From NCBI GenBank assembly GCA_019415525.1, contig DXZA01000086.1:52363-116362 (forward strand): a stretch of DNA of 64,000 nt, read 5' to 3'. The notes beneath the pieces were generated by a model. That model searched no databases. It saw only the letters and a program-made list of their open reading frames with translations, and was not told the DNA's origin. The DNA is from Tyzzerella sp. (GTDB lineage Bacteria > Bacillota > Clostridia > Lachnospirales > Anaerotignaceae). The position numbers were made by a program, and so were the translations under genes. Positions 46,182 to 54,846 of this stretch are shown here, piece by piece (the first letter of the stretch is position 1; each line of letters begins with the position of its first letter).

Positions 46182-46649
46182 TTATCTGTTTAAAATATAT
46201 ATTGCAATATTAAGGTAACCTGCAAATATTATCCATAAAATATATGGTACAAGTAAATATGCAGCTTTTTTATTTATAGCTTTAAAACTTGTAAATGTTT
46301 TTAATATAAATAAAAGAAGAAGTATAAGCCATATAAATGCAAAAAGATAACTTCTCATATTAAAAAATATAATAGGCCATATAAAATTCAATAAAAGCTG
46401 TATTCCATAAAATTTAAGTGCAGAACCTTTATTTTTTGAATTTGATATATATATCAAATATGCTGCTATTCCCATAAGTATAAAAAGTATTGTCCATACA
46501 ATGGGGAATGCTATTGATGGTGGGGAAAGAGGCGGTAATTTTATTGATTTATATATATCCATTGAATTTCTTGTTACAAAAGCTGACGCTGCACCAACAC
46601 CAAGGCTTATAAGAAGACTTATACTAAGTGGCTTAAAATGAATTTTCAT
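46182..46649 (-). CDS. tspO: TspO/MBR family protein
   Basis: 155 residues with five membrane helices. Typical sequence: SIKLPPLSPPSIAFPIVWTILFILMGIAAYLIY, then QLLLNFIWPIIFF. TspO binds porphyrins and related compounds, and its bacterial role is under debate. AGGAGG precedes the ATG. It is the last gene of the reverse-strand run that begins after the SAM-I riboswitch. Confidence 0.95.
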   Translation of the reverse strand: MKIHFKPLSISLLISLGVGAASAFVTRNSMDIYKSIKLPPLSPPSIAFPIVWTILFILMGIAAYLIYISNSKNKGSALKFYGIQLLLNFIWPIIFFNMRSYLFAFIWLILLLLFILKTFTSFKAINKKAAYLLVPYILWIIFAGYLNIAIYILNR

Positions 46650-46699
46650 AAAAATCCTCCTTTCAGTATAAGTATATGTTATTTTTAATAATAAAATTC

Positions 46700-47320
46700 T
46701 TAACCACCTAATGTTATATCTTGTGTACTATACCATTCCAATGCTTTTAATAAATGTTCTTTTTTAAAATCAGGCCAGTATTCATCTATAAAATAAAAAT
46801 CGGAATATACTGTTTGTATTGGCAAAAATCCTGAAAGTCGTTTTCTTCCACCCCAACGTATAACAAGGTCTATTCTTGATACATCTTCTGAATTAAGATG
46901 AAAAGGTTTTTGCTCCTTTATTCCCAAATCCCATTCCCAACTGTAATTAACAAGAAAGTTTACTTTTATACCACCTTTTCCAAATGTTTTTCTTTCTGTA
47001 TATTGTGTAAGTTCTGAAGGGAATACAGTTGATTTAGTGTTACCTAATACAAGAAGTTCTGAGTCTTCTTTTGATAATAAATTTACAGCGTTTACACAAG
47101 CGTTTGTAAAAGCAATACGTTGTTCTTTTGGTCTTTTTGTATTATCAACTGTAAATCCATAGTATGTTATTTCTTGTATGCCTAGTTTTTTACATAGTCT
47201 GAAAAGTTCTATTCCAGGAACAAGACCATTTTTATAACCATCTTTTTTTTCAAAACCATTTTGTAAGGCCCATCTTCTATTTCCGTCAGGTATTATGCCT
47301 ATATGTTTTGGTATTCGCAT
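46700..47320 (-). CDS. Divergent short cis-prenyltransferase (UppS family)
   Basis: 206 residues, shorter than the roughly 250 of housekeeping UppS. The pyrophosphate site HIGIIPDGNRRWALQ is present, with the catalytic Asp in PDGN. The C-terminal signature reads LVIRWGGRKRLSGFLPIQTVYSDFYFIDEYWPDF. Here RWGG replaces the usual RTGG, and the length between motifs is reduced. It probably condenses isopentenyl diphosphate, but product length may differ from undecaprenyl. A housekeeping uppS is expected elsewhere in the genome. It lies 43 bases downstream of the NhaC-family gene. Confidence 0.85.
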   Translation of the reverse strand: MRIPKHIGIIPDGNRRWALQNGFEKKDGYKNGLVPGIELFRLCKKLGIQEITYYGFTVDNTKRPKEQRIAFTNACVNAVNLLSKEDSELLVLGNTKSTVFPSELTQYTERKTFGKGGIKVNFLVNYSWEWDLGIKEQKPFHLNSEDVSRIDLVIRWGGRKRLSGFLPIQTVYSDFYFIDEYWPDFKKEHLLKALEWYSTQDITLGG

Positions 47321-47363
47321 GTATATTTTTCCTTTCCTTTTTTATTTAGATTATGATTTTATT

Positions 47364-48671
47364 TTATGCATTCTTTTTGCCTTTTATAAATAATATAAAT
47401 ATAAGTGCTGATATACCCATAAGTATAGGATAGAAAAGATATGGTATTATATCAAATGGTGTTATAGGAATTGCTTCTGCTATTGTTTGTGAGCTAACTG
47501 CAAGACTTGCAGCTGTAAGAAGCTGTGCACCATATGGTATTATACCTTGCCATACTGATGTAAATATATCTAAAAGAGAAGCTGTTGTTTTTGCTTCAAC
47601 ACCAAATTCTGTTGATATTTCTTTTGCAATAGGACCTGCAATAACTATTGCTATTGTATTGTTTGCTGTACATACATCAACAAGTGATGAAAGTGCTGCT
47701 ATACCAATTTCTGCACCTTTTTTACTATTGATTTTTGATTTTATAAAATTAAGTATAAAATCAATACCACCATTTTCTTTTACAAGTGCTATTACTCCTG
47801 CAACAACTATTGATATTACTGTTATATCATACATACTTGTTATACCAGAGCCAACAACTGTAAACATTTCAAGCATTGTAAAACTACCAGAAATTACACC
47901 TACTACAAGTGAAATTACTGTTCCAAGTATAAGTACTATAAATACATTAAGACCTGCCAAAGCTCCTATAAGTACTACAAGATAAGGAACAATTTTTATA
48001 AATTGATATTCAAGTCCATCTGCTGAGAATGTAGCTGTTTTTGTTGAAATAAAAAGAAGTATAATTGTTATTATAGCAGCAGGAAGAACTATAAAGAAGT
48101 TTTGTTGGAATTTATCTTTCATTTCACAGCCTTGTGTTCTTACAGCTGCTATTGTTGTGTCACTTATCATTGAAAGATTATCACCAAACATTGCACCACA
48201 TACTACTGCTCCTACACAAATAGGTATTCCAAGACCTGTTTTTTCTGCAATACCAACAGCAATAGGTGTAAGTGCTGTTATTGTTCCAACACTTGTACCC
48301 ATTGATACTGATATAAAACAGCCTATTATAAATATACCTACAACAGCTATTTTTGATGGTAATATTGAAAGACCAAATGCTACTGTACTTTCAACACCTC
48401 CGGCTGCTTTTACTGCACCTGAAAATGCACCTGCAAGTATAAATATAAGACACATTGTTATTATGTTTTCTTCTCCTGCACCTTTTGCGACTATTGAAAG
48501 TTTTTCGTTGAAACTATGATTTTTATTTTGAAGAAATGCAACTATAAGTGCAATTACAAATCCTACAATTGCAGGCATACTATAAAAATCATCTGCCTTT
48601 ATTCCTACAAATGCGAAAAGTACAAGAAACACTATAATTGGTAATAATGCTATTGGATTTCCTTTTTTCAT
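47364..48671 (-). CDS. NhaC-family transporter under SAM riboswitch, MetT-like
   Basis: 435 residues from the ATG at 48671 (AAGGAGG upstream). About 11 membrane helices. Typical NhaC sequence: GAFSGAVKAAGGVESTVAFGLSILPSKI, GTSVGTITALTPIAVGIAEKTG and CGAMFGDNLSMISDTTIAAVRTQGCEMKDKF. The leader carries a SAM-I riboswitch and terminator. NhaC-type genes controlled by SAM riboswitches have been proposed as methionine transporters (MetT), so methionine uptake is more likely than simple sodium/proton exchange. Confidence 0.9.
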   Translation of the reverse strand: MKKGNPIALLPIIVFLVLFAFVGIKADDFYSMPAIVGFVIALIVAFLQNKNHSFNEKLSIVAKGAGEENIITMCLIFILAGAFSGAVKAAGGVESTVAFGLSILPSKIAVVGIFIIGCFISVSMGTSVGTITALTPIAVGIAEKTGLGIPICVGAVVCGAMFGDNLSMISDTTIAAVRTQGCEMKDKFQQNFFIVLPAAIITIILLFISTKTATFSADGLEYQFIKIVPYLVVLIGALAGLNVFIVLILGTVISLVVGVISGSFTMLEMFTVVGSGITSMYDITVISIVVAGVIALVKENGGIDFILNFIKSKINSKKGAEIGIAALSSLVDVCTANNTIAIVIAGPIAKEISTEFGVEAKTTASLLDIFTSVWQGIIPYGAQLLTAASLAVSSQTIAEAIPITPFDIIPYLFYPILMGISALIFILFIKGKKNA

Positions 48672-48694
48672 TTTTGCCTCCTTAATTTTTGATA

Positions 48695-48734
48695 ATAAAA
48701 AAATCCTGCCTTTTCTTATTAAGAACAAGCAGGA
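48695..48734 (-). terminator. Riboswitch-controlled terminator before the NhaC-family gene
   Basis: On the reverse strand TCCTGC pairs with GCAGGA, followed by seven T. The loop and 3' side contain CTTAATAAGAAAAG, the exact complement of the 5' strand of the riboswitch P1 stem, giving a 14-bp antiterminator. Confidence 0.9.
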
Positions 48735-48766
48735 AAATACCGTACAATTTTAATGTTATACAGCAA

Positions 48767-48878
48767 TTTCTTATTTTTCAGTACAAAATTTGACTGATGG
48801 ATTTGGCACTTTTTCATTTGATGAAAGTTGCCGAGGCTTCACTGGGCCATTTCCCTCCACCTCTCTTAATAAGAAAAG
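48767..48878 (-). promoter_or_regulatory. SAM-I (S-box) riboswitch
   Basis: Read on the reverse strand: a P1 strand TTTCTTATT, then AAGAGAGGTGGAGGGA, GGCCC, TGAAGCC, TCGGCAAC, then GTGCCAAATCC, and the closing P1 strand AATAAGAAA. These are the conserved blocks of SAM-I. With SAM bound, P1 forms and the downstream terminator stops transcription. Without SAM, the P1 strand pairs with the terminator and the transporter is expressed. Confidence 0.96.
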
Positions 48879-48902
48879 AGTAACTAAATTTATTTTTTTA
48901 AA

Positions 48903-48931
48903 AGGATACTATATTATAGTGTTTTTGTCAA
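48903..48931 (-). promoter_or_regulatory. Candidate promoter for the riboswitch transcript
   Basis: On the reverse strand TTGACA and TATCCT are 17 bases apart, starting transcription about 15 bases before the aptamer. The -35 box lies within the last codons of the MATE gene. Confidence 0.6.
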
Positions 48932-50222
48932 CTAATATTTTTTTATTATATTTTTTAATTAGAATTATTCCTATAAAAGTCATTATGGCAGATGTAAGGG
49001 GAGTTGCTATCCATACACCAACTATACCATATATTTTTGGTAATAAAATATATGATAATATAAATAAAATTATTGTTTCACCATATACCATTATAAATGC
49101 TGGGGTATCTTTGCCAGCTGCATAAAAATATGATGTTGTTATACGTACAATTGCCATAAATGCAAAGGCATATACGAATATAGGAAAGTTTTTTGATATA
49201 TCTTTTGATATATTTTCAGATGCACCAAAAAATATAGGTATATCAAATCTTAATTTCAGTATTATTACAGATGATATTAAAGCTGTTACAAATGATGTTA
49301 TATAAGCTAATATTAAAATCTTTTTTGTATTTTTATGATTGTTTTCGCCTATATAAAGACTTATAAGAGGTTGACTACCATCGCCAACACTTTGTAAAAG
49401 AAGCTGTACAACACATACTACATAACTTACTACAGCATATACAGCAACAGCTTTATCTGAACCATATGTTACAGCACTTTTATTTACTATTATTAGTGCT
49501 ATATTTGGTGACAGGGTAAGTCCAAAAGGTGAAATTGCTGTAATAAATATTTTTTTCAGTTTTTTTATATCAGGTATATACATTTCTTTTTTTAAACGAA
49601 GTTTTTTAGAAAATATTATTTTTAAAGCAATAATAGCAGTTACACCTTGTCCAGTAATTGTTGCAAGACCTGCACCAGTCATTCCGTATTTAAGTACAAA
49701 TACAAAATAATAATCAAGAATTATATTTGTAAAAAAGCCTGCTACCATTGCTAACATAGCAAAAAATGATTTATCGTTATTTCGTATTATTGGTATTAAA
49801 CCTGTTGATATAAGCTGAAAAACCGTACCAAATATTATTACTTTTATATATTCAAGAGCAAGAGAAAGAAGTTCTCCCTTTGCTCCGAAAATTATTAAAA
49901 GTGGTTTAGCTAGTATAAAAAGAAGTAGTGTCACTATAATTGAACTTATAGCTAAAAGTGATATGGTATTACCCATAAATTTTTCTGCTAAATTATACTT
50001 TTTTGCACCTTTTTCTAAGGAATAGTGTATTGAACCACTAAGTCCTATACCTGTTCCCACAGACTGTATAAAAGCTGTTATTGGATATGCTATATTTATT
50101 CCGGCAAGTCCCATATCTCCTATACTTCTTCCTACAAAAAATCCGTCAACTATTGCATATATACCAGCAAGGGCAAATGCAAACATAGATGGTATTACAT
50201 TTTTAAAAAAAGCTTTATACAT
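48909..50222 (-). CDS. MATE-family efflux transporter
   Basis: 437 residues with 12 predicted membrane helices in two related halves. MATE sequence patterns: IYAIVDGFFVGRSIGDMGLAGINIAYPI and VGDGSQPLISLYIGENN. These transporters export drugs or metabolites using a sodium or proton gradient; the substrate is unknown. It follows pepF by 18 bases and is probably in one operon with it. Its 3' end overlaps the promoter of the riboswitch-controlled gene. Confidence 0.92.
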   Translation of the reverse strand: MYKAFFKNVIPSMFAFALAGIYAIVDGFFVGRSIGDMGLAGINIAYPITAFIQSVGTGIGLSGSIHYSLEKGAKKYNLAEKFMGNTISLLAISSIIVTLLLFILAKPLLIIFGAKGELLSLALEYIKVIIFGTVFQLISTGLIPIIRNNDKSFFAMLAMVAGFFTNIILDYYFVFVLKYGMTGAGLATITGQGVTAIIALKIIFSKKLRLKKEMYIPDIKKLKKIFITAISPFGLTLSPNIALIIVNKSAVTYGSDKAVAVYAVVSYVVCVVQLLLQSVGDGSQPLISLYIGENNHKNTKKILILAYITSFVTALISSVIILKLRFDIPIFFGASENISKDISKNFPIFVYAFAFMAIVRITTSYFYAAGKDTPAFIMVYGETIILFILSYILLPKIYGIVGVWIATPLTSAIMTFIGIILIKKYNKKILVDKNTII

Positions 50223-50240
50223 AAATTTTCTCCGTTTTTA

Positions 50241-52046
50241 TTATGAAAAAAGTTTTTCCATTTCATCAAGAAGATTTTCAAATACTTTTAATGCACTTTC
50301 AATAGGTGTTTTTTCTGTCATATCTACTCCTGCACCTTTTAAAAGGTCTATGGAATATTCAGAATTTCCTTTTCTTAAGAAGTCTTTATATTTTTCAACA
50401 GAATTTTCACCTTCTGTAAGAATTTTTTCTGCAAGTGCTATTGCGGCACAATATCCTGTTGCATACTGATAAACATAGAATGAATTATAAAAATGAGGTA
50501 TTCTTGCCCATTCAATATCTATTTTTTCATCTACTATAATATTTTTTCCGAAGTAATATTCATTTAATTTATGATATACTTCTGAAAGATTATCAGCAGT
50601 AAGAGGCTCGCCTTTCTGTACCATTTCATGAGCGATTTTTTCAAATTCTGCAAACATTGTTTGACGGAAAAATGTTCCTCTGAATTGTTCAAGAAAATGA
50701 TTTACAAGATATTTTTTAAATTCTTTGTCTTTTGCTGTTTCTATAAGATGTTTTATTAAAAGTACTTCATTACATGTTGATGCAACCTCAGCAACAAATA
50801 TTTTATGTCCTGAATATATATATGGCTGTTTTTCCCAAGTATAATAGCTATGAAGAGCATGACCCATTTCATGTGCAAGTGTAAATGTACTGTTTACATC
50901 GTTTTGATGATTTAAAAGTACATATGGGTGTACTGAAAATGTTCCCCAAGAATATGCTCCACCACGTTTTCCTTTGTTTTCAAGTACATCTATCCAACCA
51001 CCATTAAATCCTTTTTCAAGATTTTCAATATAATCTTTTCCTAATGGTTTAAGACCTTCTTTTACAATGTCTTTTGCTTTTTCATATGATATTTCCATAT
51101 CAAAATCAGATGTAAGTGGTACATAAAGGTCATACATATGAAGTTCATCTATACCTAACAATTTTTTTCTTAAATCCACATATCTGTGGAGAAGATGAAT
51201 GTTTTTGTGGACTGTTTCTATAAGATTATCATAAACAGAAGTAGGTATATTATCATCTGAAAGAGCAAGCTCTAATGCTGAAGAATATCCTCTTAATTCT
51301 GCTTGTATTGTATCTGATTTTACATTTCCATAGTATGAAGCTGCTATTGTATTTTTATGTGCTATATATGAATTATAAAGTGAATTGAAAGCACTCTCTC
51401 TTACTGTACGTGATTTATTTTCTAAGAATGAAACATATCGACCTTTTGTAAGCTGTACTTTTTCACCATTTTCATTTTCTATATCATCAAATGTAATGTC
51501 AGCGTCATTAAGCATTGTAAATATTGTTTGTGGTGCTGATGAAATTTCTGAATATTTTGATATTATTCTTTCCTCTTTTTCTGAAAGTATATGTTTTTTT
51601 TCTCTTTGAATATTTTCCAAAAAATGTGTGTATACTTTTAATGATTTGTTTTCTTCAATAAATTGTTTAAGAGTTTCTTCTGGTATTTCGATTATTTCTG
51701 GTGTTATAAAAGCTGTTTTTGAAAGATATTCTGTAAGAAGACTTTCAGCTCTGTTTGATAAAATTTGACTTTTTGAAACAGTGCTGTCTTCATGAAATTT
51801 CATGTTTGAGTATACATAGATTTTATCAATTTCAAGGCTTATTCTGTCACACTCCTTAAGACAAAAAAGAAGTGAGTCTGATGAGTTTTTTAATGTTCCT
51901 TTTAATTTTGATAAACTTTCTATATTTTCTAATGAATTTTTAAAGGCGTCTTCATATTCTTTTTCTGAAGAATATATATCTTCAAGTTTCCATTTATATT
52001 TATTTTCTATTTCTGTTCTTAAAGGTATAGTCTTATTTTTATTCAT
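50241..52046 (-). CDS. pepF: Oligoendopeptidase F (M3 family)
   Basis: 601 residues, full length. The zinc site HEMGHALH and its downstream Glu (VAEVASTCNEVLL) are present, with RGGAYSWG and HPYVLLNHQ before them. It hydrolyses peptides of about 7-17 residues in the cytoplasm. AAGGAGG precedes the ATG. It is the first gene of a reverse-strand pair with the MATE transporter. Confidence 0.96.
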   Translation of the reverse strand: MNKNKTIPLRTEIENKYKWKLEDIYSSEKEYEDAFKNSLENIESLSKLKGTLKNSSDSLLFCLKECDRISLEIDKIYVYSNMKFHEDSTVSKSQILSNRAESLLTEYLSKTAFITPEIIEIPEETLKQFIEENKSLKVYTHFLENIQREKKHILSEKEERIISKYSEISSAPQTIFTMLNDADITFDDIENENGEKVQLTKGRYVSFLENKSRTVRESAFNSLYNSYIAHKNTIAASYYGNVKSDTIQAELRGYSSALELALSDDNIPTSVYDNLIETVHKNIHLLHRYVDLRKKLLGIDELHMYDLYVPLTSDFDMEISYEKAKDIVKEGLKPLGKDYIENLEKGFNGGWIDVLENKGKRGGAYSWGTFSVHPYVLLNHQNDVNSTFTLAHEMGHALHSYYTWEKQPYIYSGHKIFVAEVASTCNEVLLIKHLIETAKDKEFKKYLVNHFLEQFRGTFFRQTMFAEFEKIAHEMVQKGEPLTADNLSEVYHKLNEYYFGKNIIVDEKIDIEWARIPHFYNSFYVYQYATGYCAAIALAEKILTEGENSVEKYKDFLRKGNSEYSIDLLKGAGVDMTEKTPIESALKVFENLLDEMEKLFS

Positions 52047-52241
52047 TTTTTTACCTCCTTAAATGCATAGTATATTATATCATTTAATATTATTTTTTAA
52101 ATATTATAATAAATTATTTTAGCATTTTAAGGTAAAAATATAAATTTATTTTCTTGATATAGTTTAAGATTAATAGTATTATTAATATAAGGGCTTTACA
52201 ATTTTTGGAGAGGTATTTTTAATTGATAAGGGGTGTTTGAA

Positions 52242-53675
52242 TTGAAAGATAAAAAACTTAAAGTACTTATTGTTTCATCTGAAGTTGCACCATATGCAAA
52301 AAGTGGAGGTCTTGGTGATGTTGCCGGCTCTCTTCCAAAGGCACTTAAAGAATTGGGTGTTGATGTAAGAGTAGTGCTTCCTAAGTATAAAACTATTAAA
52401 AACGAACACTTTGAAGATATTAAATATCTTGGAAGTTTCGATACTAATCTTTCTTGGCGTACACAAAAAGCAGGAATTCTTCTTAAAGAAGCTGATGTTC
52501 CTGTATATTTCATAGAAAATGATTATTATTTCTATCGTGATGGTCTTTATGGATATGGGGATGACAATGAACGTTTTGCATTCTTCTGTAAAGCTGCTCT
52601 CGATATGCTTTCTTTTATAGATTTTTATCCAGATGTTATACATTGTAACGACTGGCAAACAGGTCCTCTCTGCTTATTGCTTAAAGAAACTTACAGAAAG
52701 CTTATATACTATTCAAAAATAAAGACTTTATACACAATTCATAATCTTCAGTATCAGGGTGTATTTGGTAGAGAAACAATGGATTTACTTGATGTTCCTG
52801 ATTATTGCTTTACAAATGGAGATTTAGAGTTTTATGGTAATGTAAGCTATATGAAAGCAGGACTTGTTTATGCTGATAAAATAAGTACTGTAAGTGAAAC
52901 ATATGCTAAAGAAATTCAAACAGAGCAATATGGCTATGGAATGGATGGTATTTTAAGATTTAAAAAAGATAATCTTTGCGGTATAATAAACGGCATTGAT
53001 TTTAATGAAAATAATCCTGCAACAGATACTAGATTATATAAAAATTTTGATATAAATTCTATACAAATAAAGAAAGAAAATAAAAAAGAGCTTCAAAAAG
53101 AATTAGGTCTTGAAGAAAGAGATGTGCCTATTATAAGTATTATTTCTCGTCTTGCTGACCAAAAAGGTATTGACCTTGTAGCTCAGATTTTTGATGAGCT
53201 TATGCATGAAGATGTACAGTTTGTTGTTCTTGGAACTGGTGAAAGCAGATATGAGCATATGTTCAAATCTTTTGAATATAGATATAAAGGAAAAGTTTGT
53301 GCAAATATTATGTTTGATGCAACTCGTGCTCAAAGAATATATGCATCAAGTGATATATTCCTTATGCCTTCACTTTTCGAGCCTTGTGGTCTTGGACAGA
53401 TGTTTAGTTTAAGATATGGTACTGTTCCTGTTGTAAGAAAAACAGGTGGACTTGCTGATACAATATTCCATTATAATACTGAAACAAAAGAAGGAAATGG
53501 ATTTGTATTTGAAACATATGACAGTAATGGTCTTCTTTGGGCTATAAAAGAAGCTCTTAAAGTTTATAATATGGGCGAAGAAGAATGGAGTCATGTTGTT
53601 AAAAACGCTATGAGCTGTAATTATTCTTGGGAAAATTCAGCTAAAAAATATGTTGAGCTTTATGAAAGCCTTTAA
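52242..53675 (+). CDS. glgA: Glycogen synthase (ADP-glucose type, GT5)
   Basis: 477 residues from a TTG at 52242 (AAGGGGTG upstream; a GTG at 52233 is part of that site). The substrate-binding KSGGLGDVAGSLPKAL near the N-terminus and the C-terminal PSLFEPCGLGQMFSLRYGTVPVVRKTGGL are typical of the GT5 family. It extends alpha-1,4-glucan from ADP-glucose. The glgC/glgD genes that would supply ADP-glucose are not in the window. It is followed by the terminator-like hairpin at 53694. Confidence 0.96.
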   Translation: MKDKKLKVLIVSSEVAPYAKSGGLGDVAGSLPKALKELGVDVRVVLPKYKTIKNEHFEDIKYLGSFDTNLSWRTQKAGILLKEADVPVYFIENDYYFYRDGLYGYGDDNERFAFFCKAALDMLSFIDFYPDVIHCNDWQTGPLCLLLKETYRKLIYYSKIKTLYTIHNLQYQGVFGRETMDLLDVPDYCFTNGDLEFYGNVSYMKAGLVYADKISTVSETYAKEIQTEQYGYGMDGILRFKKDNLCGIINGIDFNENNPATDTRLYKNFDINSIQIKKENKKELQKELGLEERDVPIISIISRLADQKGIDLVAQIFDELMHEDVQFVVLGTGESRYEHMFKSFEYRYKGKVCANIMFDATRAQRIYASSDIFLMPSLFEPCGLGQMFSLRYGTVPVVRKTGGLADTIFHYNTETKEGNGFVFETYDSNGLLWAIKEALKVYNMGEEEWSHVVKNAMSCNYSWENSAKKYVELYESL

Positions 53676-53693
53676 AATTTAATAAATAACAAT

Positions 53694-53732
53694 AAAACCT
53701 CTTTCATATATTAAATATGGGGAGGTTTTTTT
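53694..53732 (+). terminator. Terminator hairpin containing the ribosome site of the next gene
   Basis: AAAACCTC-TT-CATAT pairs with ATATGGGGAGGTTTT (one bulge, two G-T pairs) around ATTAA, then a T run to 53732. The 3' arm carries GGGGAGG, the Shine-Dalgarno of the gene starting at 53733. The layout is the same as at 23033-23086. Confidence 0.88.
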
Positions 53733-54761
53733 ATGTCTGATATTTTTAAAATTATTGGTATATATATGGGAATAATAATAGGTGCAGGATTTGCTTCCGG
53801 TCAAGAAATACTTAGTTTTTTTATAAAATACGGTGAAAATTGGATTTTTGGGATGATATTTTCAGGAGTAATATTTAGCATTGTAGGTGGTGCATCTATA
53901 AAGATAATATATGATAAAAAAATAAAAAATTCATATGAATTTTTTTCTGAAATATCAGGAAAAAGAATAGGACATATATTAGATATTATAGCTATAATAT
54001 TCAATCTTGTACTTTTTATGGCTATGTATTCTGCCTCAGGGGCTTTTTTTTCTGAAGGTTTTCAATCTGTAAGAATATATGGTTCAATCATAACTATGAT
54101 AGTATGTATAATTGTATTTTATTTTGGTGCAGAAGGTGTTGGTATTGTTAATGGAATACTTTCACCCATTATATTATTTGCTGGTATGATTGTATGTTTA
54201 TATATTTGTATATTTCAACAAAGAGAAGTATTTTTATATAATCTAACATCTATTTCAGACTATAAATGGATTTTTTCTGCTATTATATATTCTTCCTATA
54301 ATATAATTACAGGTATATCTGCTCTTACTTCATCAAGTGAAATAATAGAAAGAAATAAGAATACATATAAAGGTGGAATTATTGGTGGATTTGGAATGTG
54401 TGTACTTGGAATTTTAACAGGTACTATTCTTTATATTTACAGAGAAAATATTTTTCAAACAGAGTTGCCTTTACTTGTTATTGTTGATGATTCTTTGAAC
54501 TTTATTAAAATATTGTATTTTATAATGATATGGAGTGCAATAATTTCAACGGCTTTAGGAAATGGATATGCATTTATAAGTAGAATTTCAGATATAACTT
54601 CTTTGAACAAAGTTTTTTTGGGAATATTAGTTTCTATTTTTGGCGTTGTTTTTACATATGCCAAATTTACTTATGTTGTTGAAAGTTTATACAGTATATT
54701 CGGCTTTTCGGGTATATTCATGATTGTTTTTGTCATAATATATATTTTAAAAAATTATTAA
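53733..54761 (+). CDS. YkvI-family membrane protein, predicted transporter
   Basis: 342 residues with about ten membrane helices. The N-terminal GIIIGAGFASGQEILSFFIKYG is a hallmark of the YkvI family (COG3949), which is related to APC-type amino-acid transporters. A middle segment SAIIYSSYNIITGISALTSSSEII and SAIISTALGNGYAFISR follow. The substrate is unknown. GGAGG lies 7 bases before the ATG but within the stem of the glgA terminator, so expression probably needs read-through and opening of that hairpin. Confidence 0.87.
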   Translation: MSDIFKIIGIYMGIIIGAGFASGQEILSFFIKYGENWIFGMIFSGVIFSIVGGASIKIIYDKKIKNSYEFFSEISGKRIGHILDIIAIIFNLVLFMAMYSASGAFFSEGFQSVRIYGSIITMIVCIIVFYFGAEGVGIVNGILSPIILFAGMIVCLYICIFQQREVFLYNLTSISDYKWIFSAIIYSSYNIITGISALTSSSEIIERNKNTYKGGIIGGFGMCVLGILTGTILYIYRENIFQTELPLLVIVDDSLNFIKILYFIMIWSAIISTALGNGYAFISRISDITSLNKVFLGILVSIFGVVFTYAKFTYVVESLYSIFGFSGIFMIVFVIIYILKNY

Positions 54762-54846
54762 ATATTAAGCCCTTATTTGCATTTGATTTTCCTATATAGT
54801 ATTATTTAGTATGTACTATTTTTATTAGGAAAAGGAGGATAAGGCT

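Noticed and set aside
53103..53333. Reverse-strand frame inside glgA and similar frames in other long genes
   Set aside because: No start signals; complement of coding sequence.
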